From CAYVIB01 sp964451365 (lineage in GTDB: Bacteria; Pseudomonadota; Gammaproteobacteria; Pseudomonadales; Cellvibrionaceae), in the NCBI GenBank assembly GCA_964451365.1, contig CAYVIB010000028.1, positions 16,598-80,597 of the forward strand: DNA of 64,000 nt, in the 5' to 3' direction. This document shows positions 9,001-17,000 of the stretch, in pieces. The first letter of the stretch is position 1, and every line of letters begins with the position of its first letter. The position numbers and the translations under genes are program-made. The notes under the pieces were generated by a model. The model saw only the letters and a list, made by a program, of their open reading frames with translations, was not told the DNA's origin and did not search any database.

Positions 9001-11004
9001 GTTGTCCGGCGGATAGGCTTTTAAATCTTCCAGAAAGTTGTCGTTATCCAGGCAAATGGCCTGCTCTTGCCTGAAGTGTAATTTTTCACACAAATGCGTT
9101 TGTGTTAATACGGTAGCGAGGTCGGCATCTTCCAGCATGTACGCCAGACGCGCTTGCGGGTATTCCGGGTCCAGGGGAACATAGGCGCCCCCCGTTTTTA
9201 AAATAGCGAGAATGGCAATGACCATGTCCGGTGAGCGCTCGAGACAAATCCCCACGAGGGTATCCGGCTTCACCTGCTTGTTGTTAACCAGATAGTGCGC
9301 AAGCTGGTTTGCCTTGCGGTTCAATCCTCCATAAGTGAACTGCTGTTCATCGAATACGATTGCGACGGCGCCGGGGTTGTTTTCCGCCTGCGCTTCAAAC
9401 AATTCGTGGACACATGTGTCCCGTGGATAGTCTAATCCGGTACTGTTCCAATCCACCAGTAATTGATCGCGTTCACACGCATCCAGCATTCCTGCCTTAA
9501 AAATACTTTGCTCCGGCTTGGCAAGTAAACCTTTTAGCAGCAAATCAAAATGCCCCGCCATACGGGCGATGGTGTCCCGCTCAAACAAATCGGTGTTGTA
9601 ATCCCACTCAAGCAGCAGGCCCTGCGCGGTTTCGCGCACATTGAGGGTAAGATCGTATTTGGCCACACCGGCATTTTGTTCAACCCTGCTCAACGTCAAT
9701 CCGGGCAGTTCCAACACACCCTCTTCATTATTTTCCAGCGCCAGCATAACCTGGAATAACGGACTGTGACTTTGACTGCGCTCCGGCTGCAGCCGCTCAA
9801 CAATCTGCTCGAACGGGACTTGCTGATGCGCATAAGCATCCAGCAACATTTTCTTGTTTTGTTGCAACAGTTCAATAAAAGTCGGATTGGCGGACAAGTC
9901 GCTACGCAACACCAGAGTATTAACGAAAAAGCCTATCAAGCCGACAACGTCCGCCTGCTCGCGATTGGCAGTCGGCGTGCCCATGACTATGTCGCTTTCA
10001 TTACTGTAGCGTGACAGGAGAACGGCAAATGCCGTCTGCAATCCCATAAATAATGTTGCACCGTGCGATTCGCACAGATTGTGAAGAGTTCGGCTGGTTT
10101 CACGATCAATCGTCGACGACCAGGTTTTTCCGTTATGGGTTTGAAAGGCAGGTCGCGGATGATCCAAGGGCAAACCGTGTGCAACAGGCAAATCCGCCAG
10201 TTGTTTTTCCCAATATCCCAGATGTTGTTCCAGCACCTCGCCTTGCAACCAATCACGTTGCCAGGCCGCGTAATCCGCATACTGAATTGACAGGGGCGTT
10301 AACGGATTTTCCTCCCCGTTGACATAAGCGGTGTAGAGAGCGCGAAATTCATTTACAAGAATTGACATCGACCAGCCGTCGGCGGCGATGTGATGCATGG
10401 TCAGGAGCAGGATATTTTCATCCGCTGATATCCTTAGCAGCCTCGCCCGCAACATCAGGTCGCCGCACAGGTCGAAAAGTTTCGTTGGTTCTTCGGAAAC
10501 ATGCCGCATCAGTCGTAATTGACGTTCACTTTCCTCCAGGCCCGACAAATCCGTTACCGGCACAACAAAAGGAGTGGCCGGTTGAACTATCTGTACCGGC
10601 TGCCCGTTTTCCCCGACGGCAATGCAAGTCCGCAAACTCTCGTGACGCTTGACGATACTGGTAAATGCCCGGTTCAGCGCATCGACATTGAGTGTCCCGG
10701 TTAATTTCAACACGCCCGGCATATTGTAATGCGCACTACCACCGTCGATCTGGTCCAGCAGCCAGAGGCGTTGCTGGGCAAACGATAATGGTAAGGCCCC
10801 GGTTCTGTCAGAAGCTTTTATAGTGTAAGCGTCATCCAACGCGACATCGTCCGCCAGAAAACTTATCAGCTCTTGTTTATGCTGTTTTATTTTCCTGGCC
10901 ACGTCCGGCGTTATCGCATCGGTTTTGGCTTTTGTCTTCAATTTGCCATCGGCCAGATAGAAGAAAATTCCCTTTTCATTCAATTCATTAATTAACGCTT
11001 GCAT
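1..11004 (-). CDS. Nonribosomal peptide synthetase B, 3' end outside the window (docking-C-A-PCP-C/E-A-PCP-C-A-PCP-C...)
   Basis: Second assembly-line protein; 3,668 codons are open to the window edge. Residues 1-55 resemble a TubC-type N-terminal docking domain. Module 4: C about 70-515 (HHIAADGW), A 530-1040, PCP Ser near 1090. Module 5: C about 1190-1630 of dual C/E type (DIYSLAPLQEGILFHHMM, HHMISDH), A 1648-2165, PCP near 2212. Module 6: C 2273-2710 (HHIAADGW), A 2728-3240, PCP near 3297. Module 7: C starts near 3380 with a different core (QHAILDGW) and is cut at VGCFL. Specificity positions 235/236/239/278/299/301/322/330/331 aligned by eye to GrsA are DIFHFGLIL (close to 4-hydroxyphenylglycine codes), DLKNLGMDI (not assigned) and DVWHFSLID (serine-like). 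The ATG lies 5 nt after the NRPS A stop, so the two are co-transcribed. No thioesterase or reductase end is visible here. Confidence 0.93.
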   Translation of the reverse strand, partial: MQALINELNEKGIFFYLADGKLKTKAKTDAITPDVARKIKQHKQELISFLADDVALDDAYTIKASDRTGALPLSFAQQRLWLLDQIDGGSAHYNMPGVLKLTGTLNVDALNRAFTSIVKRHESLRTCIAVGENGQPVQIVQPATPFVVPVTDLSGLEESERQLRLMRHVSEEPTKLFDLCGDLMLRARLLRISADENILLLTMHHIAADGWSMSILVNEFRALYTAYVNGEENPLTPLSIQYADYAAWQRDWLQGEVLEQHLGYWEKQLADLPVAHGLPLDHPRPAFQTHNGKTWSSTIDRETSRTLHNLCESHGATLFMGLQTAFAVLLSRYSNESDIVMGTPTANREQADVVGLIGFFVNTLVLRSDLSANPTFIELLQQNKKMLLDAYAHQQVPFEQIVERLQPERSQSHSPLFQVMLALENNEEGVLELPGLTLSRVEQNAGVAKYDLTLNVRETAQGLLLEWDYNTDLFERDTIARMAGHFDLLLKGLLAKPEQSIFKAGMLDACERDQLLVDWNSTGLDYPRDTCVHELFEAQAENNPGAVAIVFDEQQFTYGGLNRKANQLAHYLVNNKQVKPDTLVGICLERSPDMVIAILAILKTGGAYVPLDPEYPQARLAYMLEDADLATVLTQTHLCEKLHFRQEQAICLDNDNFLEDLKAYPPDNPKRLNLTPNHLAYVIYTSGSTGNPKGVMIEHASLVSTLAGLSDTFKVTSSDAFGFLASIAFDIALFELFLTLIKGGRSIIVRREALFDFDVLARQLRDCTLLHAVPSLMAEVCAYKNSQPSSFGKVRKIFVGGDYVPPGLLSKLADAFTGADIVELYGPTESTILSSHAVINEELLNYPNAVIGKGLPNRSLYVLTSDGALTPVGVAGELCIGGSGLARGYLNRPELTEEKFIVNPFHDKSNLSSSERLYKTGDLVRWLPNGNLEFLGRTDNQVKIRGFRIEPGEIESRLSAHDDVVDAIVLARDLAGNNKHLVAYVLTEAIDLQDGDQTTQGELIESLRHHVSLTLPDYMVPSAFVLLAQWPLTPNGKVDRKALPEPDVSGQQEIYVAPRTETEKLLCEIWREVLGVERVGVTDNFFQLGGHSLLVIQVISKLQQQGLSLTARQFFAAPRVADLAKELSGAVENNVSNLSPAFKAPDNLIPEGCEHITPEMLPLVSLTPEEIARIVARTPGGAGNVQDIYSLAPLQEGILFHHMMSTRSDPYVLPALFRINGKQAVENFIAALQFIINRHDVLRTAVFWQALSTPVQVVCRQASLPVTWLDMDSIEDIEAEMISRCAPERQWMNLGQAPLLQLQIATDSRSEQHFVLLRFHHMISDHVGLEMIQDELALYGAGKTENLPPTIPYREFVAHTQHQAREHDAEAFFTAMLGDVEESTTPFNLLDVNCDGSRIVELKTPVPVEMSETIRRLARELSMSPAALFHAAWAMVVGACSGRGDVVFGTVLSGRLQGTAGAERMLGVFMNTLPLRVKLSDVPVIELIREVQNRLVELLPYEQTPLALAQSCSGLVGNAPLFSAMFNYRHSAPDETYVAGNPADSNSEAEQEDFNFQLLTVSNRTTYPFNLSVDDLGRDFALELQVDQAVCAERILAYMQTAVAELVNALEFTPKRAVNALSILPEAERRQLLVERNRTAEEYPKDKCIHELFEAQVEATPNAVAVVYENRELTYRQLNGKANRLAHYLIDERQVKPDTLVGLCVERSLEMMVGLLAILKAGGAYVPLDPEYPQARLAYMLKDAKLATVLMQSQLRELVPVTDRQAVCLNSKVFEQELEAYPSTNTDTKKTRLASHHLAYVIYTSGSTGNPKGVLVERKGFRNLVNWYAREYAFDANDRVLIASSVGFDLTQKNFFAPLVSGGRVVFARAGSYDPVAVTNTVQANAITLFNCAPSMLYGVVECAALENYQSLRSLRHVLLGGEPINAALLNPWLSHRACQASLVNMYGPTECTDIVTASLQKDAIKGNCIGKVIANVSVYVLTENHQLSHMGAVGELCVSGAGLARGYLNLPELTDEKFISNPFFDPAVPSSSERLYKTGDLVRWLPDGNLEILGRIDHQVKIRGFRIELGEIENALNTRAEIKSALVLAKCDSNGDRRLVAYIVTDAVGSGDETDAAIEARQELIENIRNDLCQTLPDYMVPSAFVSLANLPLSPNGKVDRKALPEPDFAAQQAYYVAPRTETEKILCGICQDILGIERVGISDNFFRLGGHSLLATRLISRLHQAFNVNLPLRSLFGSRTLEDVARTLSQSDNDPARPALVPVPREQALPASFAQQRLWMLDQIEGGSAHYNITGALKLSGKLDIEALNRAFSSIVERHESLRTCFAAGKNGLVMQVIQQAEPVVVPTMDLSRVKKGARQRQLAELVTGEFKRGFNLSRDLMLRTLLIKLNEKEHIVLVVMHHIAADGWSMGILINEFSALYGAYSRGRENPLQPLDIQYADYANWQRNWLRDEVLDRQLDYWTKQLAGLPVVHSLPLDHPRPAVQGFDGRTQQSRINAEILFGLNKLCQSHGATLFMGLQAAFSVLLARYSNETDIVIGSPIANREQEDVANLIGFFANTLVLRSDLSGDPSFIDLLQQSKSMLLDAYAHQQVPFEQLVERLQPERNLSHGALFQVMLVLQNNEAGILELPGLELSPVEQSTGIAKYDLTLDITETPQGLQLAWEYNTGLFEQPTIARMAMHFEHLLKALIDAPGQSIFKADLLSAKESRQMLVERNETAVDYPSEKCIHELFEEQVEKTPGAVAVIFADQQLTYAELNQKANQLAHYLINEKEVGPDKLVGICIERSLEMVIGILAILKSGGAYVPLDPDYPEARLAYMLKDAQLNTVLTQSHLREYISLGGEQAVCLDSEELIEKLKAESPINPDKAEQGLTSDHLAYVIYTSGSTGNPKGVMVEHKALVNRVDWMNRQYGSEPADRILQKTPFSFDVSVWEFVWPLTVGAGLVLAKPEGHKDPAYLSELIREKRVTKMHFVPSMLSSMLVLGDLSRCKTLRQVFCSGEALALRQVEQFKAACPWAELHNLYGPTEAAIDVSYWDCSQNHAGLNSVPIGRPIHNIQLIVLDRHLNPVPENVAGELHIGGIGLARGYLNRADLTAEKFILNPFHDDANPSSSKRLYKTGDLVRWLPNGNLEFLGRIDHQVKIRGFRIELGEIENTLNASADVREAIVLAKEAAGTSDKQLVAYVVTEVVDTRDENESFVAIRQEVIERLRRHLRQTLPDYMVPSAFVLLARLPLTPNGKVDRKALPEPDVSTQQKVYVAPRTEMEATLCEIWQDVLGIEQVGVTDNFFHLGGHSLSVLQLVSAMNSALNANIKIRDIFFAPTIEALVAEADFSRPAAIHQQLETGLKEIDALRESILEDRHQRKHLPNGYEDFYPLSAIQQSMVFFAQAQPDEPLYHDQFPYVIPLENFNAEVFRKAVGLVVQKHPILRTSFDVTNFEVPLQVVHSECKVAVQSENLSRLPADKQKRAIESYCRQDLRNKFVFQCDQPLWRIKVFVLGAKQICMVLSFQHAILDGWSANILTTELLQQYLALDNNIPLTDQPVEHGYKDYVAINLARSTSGNAAEFWKRYLQDYSRMKLPFNYGSRPISDETGMRILRGYVGRERLQSLMQRTRVDGYSIKEICLAAHVHTLSLLTGDREVLTGVVTHDRPALAGAEKIVGCFL

Positions 11005-11009
11005 GTCGA

Positions 11010-14000
11010 TTACCATTCAGTTTCTTCCAGCAGGTCTTGAACAGCCATATGCTTGTTTTTCCGGATCACATTATTTTTTTCGATAATTTCCGCGAGCGCC
11101 GACACGTTTTGCCCGTTGAACAGTGTCTTTATAGGTATGTTGACCGAGAAATCGGATTGGAGTCTGGCGACCAGTTTCATTACCAACAATGAATGCCCAC
11201 CCAGGTCAAAAAAATCATCGGTCACACCGACGCGGTCGACACCCAAAACCTCCTGCCACAGTTCGCACAGAACTTTTTCCGTTTCCGTGCTTGGCGCGAC
11301 GTACTCGCCCTTCTGCATGGCGGTATCCGGTTCAGGTAATGCGTTCCGATCCACTTTGCCATTGGGCGTCAGCGGTAATTGCTCCAGCAGCACAAACGCG
11401 CCCGGCACCATATGGTTTGGCAGCGCTTCATTTAAATAAAGTCGCAGGCTTTCAACCAACTCGTGCGTTTCTTCGTCGCCCTGTAAATCAATTGATCCCG
11501 CGGCCGGTTTGGGCACCACATAGGCAACCAGATATTTGCCGTTCGAGTTCACTGCCTCCCTGGCAACCACTACCGCATCTTTCACACTGGAGTGGGAATG
11601 AAGTCTGTGCTCAATTTCACCCAATTCAATTCGGAAACCGCGAATCTTGACCTGGTGATCAACGCGGCCAAGAAACTCCAGATTGCCATCCGGCAACCAG
11701 CGGGCGAGATCGCCCGTTTTGTACAGGCGCTCACTGCCTGACGCCCGGGTTTTATCGCGGAACGGGTTGGGAATAAATTTTTCATCCGTTAAATCGGCAC
11801 GATTCAGATACCCGCGCGCGAGTCCCGCGCCTCCAATAACTATTTCACCCGCGATACCCTGCCCCACTGGCTGAAGCGCCTTGTCCAGCAAATACACCTG
11901 GGTGTTGCCGATTGGTCGGCCGATGCTGGCACTGCCGTTTTCCGTACGCAAGACAAAGGTGGAATAGGTGGTGTCTTCCGAAGGGCCGTATAAATCAAAC
12001 ACCGTGTTGACGCCAGCGTGATACAAACGATCAACTGTTTTCTGTTTTAGCGGTTCCCCGGCCAGGTTAACCGTTTTGACAGATGCGGGAATACTGTCGC
12101 CCATCAGCAATGCTTCTATTGCCGACGGCACCGTGTTAATCAGGCTTATTTCGCGCGGATACCGCCAGCTTTGCAAAGTCGCTATATTCTCGACAATCAG
12201 CACGCTACCACCCGCGGCCAGGGGGGCAAACATCTCGAATATCGACAGGTCGAAACAGACGGACGTCGATGCCAGAACACAATTCAACTGCTCCTTGCTA
12301 AATGTATTAACCGCCCAGCAAAGGAATGCCACAGTGTTGCGATGTTCGATCATTACGCCCTTGGGATTTCCCGTGGAGCCGGACGTGTAAATTACGTAGG
12401 CCAGGTGACCCGGAGTCAAACCCACAGTTCGGGCACCCGGGTTTTTCTCTGGCTGCCCGTGCAATCGATCCAATACATCATCCAAATACACCGCTTGCTC
12501 GTCAGTGACGGGCGTAGCTTTTCCAAGATGCTTCTGCGTTAATACCACTTTTAATCCAGCATCATCCAACATGTACTGCAAGCGTGCCCGCGGATATTCC
12601 GGATCCAGGGGCACGTATGCTCCGCCCGCTTTTAGAACGGCGAGAATTCCAATCAGCATTTCCAGTGAACGCTCCATGCAAACGCCCACCAGCGTATCCG
12701 GTGTTACCTGTTTCTCGTTTATCAGATAATGCGCAAGCTGGTTGGCTTTTTTGTTCAACTCCTCATAGGTCAGTTGCCGGTTTTCAAAGATCGCAGCCGT
12801 CGCCTTTGGGCCTTGTTCCACTTGGGCTTCGAACAGCTCATGGATACATTTTTCTTTCAGGTAATCCATACCGGTGTTGTTCAGTTCCACCAACAAGTGG
12901 TGTTGTTCAGCCTCCGGCAGAATGGACAGGCTTTGCACTGCCTGTTGCGGCGCAAACTCGGCGGCTTTAACCAACTCCCCCACCGCGGTTTGCATATAGG
13001 CCAGAACACGTTCGGCGCTTATGGATTCATCCACTTGCGCCTCGAGCGCAAACCCCTCACCAAAGTCGTCCACGGAAAGAATAAGCGGATAACTGGTGCG
13101 CTCCTCCGCGAAAATAAACTCAAATTGCCCCTTCCGGACGGAAGCATTACCGCCAATTTCGGTGTGTCGATAATTCAGAATCGAGCTAAACAAGGGACCA
13201 CCGCCCGCCAGGCCGCTACAATTTTGCGCAACCGCCAGTGGCGTCTGCTCGTAAGGCAGGATGTCCATCAGCGAGTCCTGCATCTGCCGGATCAATTCGA
13301 TGGCCGTAATGCCGTTTAACTTCACTCTCAATGGAAGGGTGTTGATAAACACACCCAGAATATTCTCCGCTTGAATGGTGCCTTGGAGACGACCTGAAAG
13401 CACGGTACCGAATACCACATCGTCACGCCCACTGCAGCCAGCGACAACCATTGCCCAGGCCGCGTGAAACACCGCCGCTGTGCTGATTGACAGTTTTTTG
13501 GCGAGGTGGCGGATGGCTTCAGACGTGTCGGCGGGAACGTCAGCTTTTAATTCGATGATCCTGCTGCCGTCTCCGGCAACATCCAGTAAATTAAAGGGTA
13601 ACGTCGGCTCTTCGATATCACCGAGTTTTTCAGTAAAAAACGTTTTCGCGTTATATTGCGCAGCCTGGTGTTGTGCGTGCGCGACAAACTCCCGGTAAGG
13701 CACCGGAGCCGGCAGGCTTTTCGCCTGCCCCGCCAGATAAACCGCCAGCTCCTGCTCGATAATTTCCAGAGCCACGTGATCGGAAATAATGTGGTGATAA
13801 TAAAGCAGGACAAAATACTGCTCCGAATCAGGTACCGCCGCAACCTGCAGTTGCAGTAAAGGCGCCTGGCCCAGGTTTATTTCCAGTCGATGTGGCGTGC
13901 AGCGGGCTTTCATTTCAGTTTCTATTTCACCTGCTGTTGCCAGCGCGGGGTCCAACTCCAACTGGTTTACCGGTACATTCGCCCGCCGGCATACGACCTG

Positions 14001-17000
14001 TACCGGTATCGACAGGCCCTCCCAAAATATCGCCGTGCGAAAAACATCGTGGCGGTCAACAACAAACTGCATTGCGGCAATAAAATCATCCACCGCCTGC
14101 CTGCCGTTCATTTTAAACAGCGAAGGCAGGATGTAGGGGTCGCCATCCGAATTCATCATGTGGTGAAATAAAATTCCTTCCTGGAGCGGAGCGAGCGGAT
14201 AAATATCCTGTACATTGCCCGCACCTCCCGGAACCTTCGCAACAATTCGCGCGACTTCATCGCCGGTTAAATTTACCAGCGGCAGCATTTCAGGAATAAT
14301 TTTTTCGCAGCCGTCGGGAATCAGGTTTGGGGGAGCTTTGAACACGGTTTCAGGATTTCTCACCGCACTTTTATCCACGCTTTCATCCGCCGTTTTCGGC
14401 GCGTTCATCGGGTTGTCGATTGCTTGCGCCAGATCCATCAAACGGGGCGTCCTGAAAACCTGGCGCGCCGTCAGCGACAGGTCCTTTCTCCGGTAATGAG
14501 AGTCCCGGTAACGAGGGTGTTGCAGGCGCGAAATAACTTGCATCACAAGCAGCGAATGTCCGCCGAGGCGGAAGAAGTTATCCGTGATGCCAACTCTTTC
14601 CACGCCCAACACTTCCTGCCATATCTCGCACAGGATACTTTCCGTTTCCCCGCGGGGCGCGACATAGGTCTCCTGTTGAACGGATGCATCAGCTTCCGGC
14701 AGGGCCTTTCGGTCGATTTTGCCATTCGGGCTCAATGGCCATCCGGACAAAAACACAAAGGCGGACGGAATCATATACTCCGGTACGCTTTGACTTAAAT
14801 GGTGACGCAGGGAAGACGTGAGTTCTCGCCTCGCCGCGATGGAATCTTCATTCTCGCTTTTTAAATCGACCGTCTCTGTCACCACGTAAGCAACCAGATG
14901 CTTGTTTCCGCTTTCAGCGTTGTCGCTACCAGTCGCTCCTTTGACAAGCACTATTGCTTCGGCAACATCGGCGTGCGTGCCGAGGATGTACTCTATTTCA
15001 CCCAGTTCAATGCGAAAGCCGCGAATTTTAGCCTGTTGGTCTATACGTCCCAGGAATTCCAGATTACCGTCAGGCAGCCACCGCACCAGATCACCGGTTT
15101 TATATAAACGCTCGCCGCTTGCAGGATTGGATTCGTCCTGGAACGGATTGGCAATAAACTTTTCGGCTGTCAGGTCCGGGCGATTGAGATAACCTCGCGC
15201 CAGGCAGGCACCGCCAATAAGCAACTCACCCGCAACGCTTTTGGGTTGCAGTTTGTTATTACCGGATACGACATAACATTGCCTGTTGGCAAGCGGACGA
15301 CCAATTGGAACCGCAACGTAATCCGGATCTCTGTCAAACCGGTGCATGCAGGGGCTGATTACCGTTTCCGCCGGACCGTAGGCATTTATCAAATCAAATT
15401 TTGCCGATGACTCCTGCCAGCGCTTCAGCAGGTTTTTAGGCAGTTCCTCCCCGCCCACAATCAGCAGTCTCAATGTTGATTCCGCTGAAATTTCCTGCGA
15501 TAACTTTTCGTCGTTAAAAATTTCAAGGCAATAACTGGGCGGAACATCCGCGACTGTTATGCCATTGGCCAGGCAGTACTGTGAAAAGCCACCGGGGCTC
15601 AGCAGACCTCTTGCCCGGATATATAACGTTGATCCGGACACCAACGAACAGAAGATCTGCTCCTGCGCCACATCAAAGGACAGGGAGGAAAATTGCAATA
15701 CGTTGTCTTCGGCGGTTAAACCGAAATATCGGCGGGCCGCTTCGATATGGCAGACAAGACCGCTGTGTTCAACCATCACGCCTTTCGGTGTACCGGTGGA
15801 ACCCGAGGTGTAAATTACATACGCCAGGTGATTGGAATTTAATCCCGATTGCCGGGACTGTGGATTGCTGTCTGGCAGTCCCTCCAGGACTGATTGCAGG
15901 CTTTCGTCATCCAAATATATCGCCTGCGCAGCGTTCAGCGGAGTGATGTCGCGCAGGTGGCGCTGCGTTAACACTGTTGTTAACGAGGCATCGTCCAGCA
16001 TGTGCTTTAAACGTGCCTGCGGGTAATCCGGGTCGAGGGGCACATAGGCTCCACCCGCTTTTAAAACTGCCAGGATACCAACGATCATCTCCAATGAACG
16101 TTCAACACAAATACCAACCAGCGTGTCCGGTTTAACCCGTTTTTCAGTAACCAGGTGGTGTGCAAGTCGGTTTGCTTTTTTATTCAGTTCGCAGTAAGTA
16201 AGTTGCCGATTTTCATAAACTACCGCAACCGCGTCCGGGCTGCGATCAACCTGGGTTTCAAACAGCTCGTGAATGCAGTGGTCCCTGGAGTAATCCGCCG
16301 TAATGCCATTCCATTCCACCAGCAGTTGATGACGTTCCTGCCCCTGCAGCAGTTCGACATCGGGAATCTTTTGTTCGGGGGCGGCGAGCAGGGCATTAAG
16401 TAATATATTGAAGTGCGTCGCCATGCGGGCAATGGTGGCCCGGTCGAATAAATCACTGTTGTACTCCCATCCCAGAGTAATGTCTTTCCCGTTGTCGAAT
16501 ACGTTAAGCGTGAGATCGTATTTTACGGAGCCAACGCTTCGATGTTCCGTCGGGCTCAGGCTCAACCCAGGCAACTCCAGGCTAAAATCCTGCCCCGGCA
16601 ATTCGAGCATTCCCGACTCATTGTGCTGTAACACCAGCATCACCTGAAACAGTGCGTGATGACTCAGGCTGCGCTCCGGCTGCAGGCGCTCGACAATTTG
16701 CTCGAAAGGTACTTGTTGATGTGCGTAGGCATCCAGCAGCATGTTCCGGCTTTGCCGCAGTAAAGCAATAAAACCCGGATTGCCGGAAAGGTCGCTACGG
16801 AATATCAGGGTATTGGCAAAATAACCGATCAACTCCGCCACTTCTTCCTGCTCGCGATTGGCAACAGGACTCCCCATCACAATATCCGTTTCACCGCTGT
16901 AACGTGACAACAAGGCAGCAAATACTGCCTGCAGCCCCATAAATAACGTCGCGCCTTCGGACTCACAGAGCTTTTCCAATGCGCCACGGCTGTTTTTATC

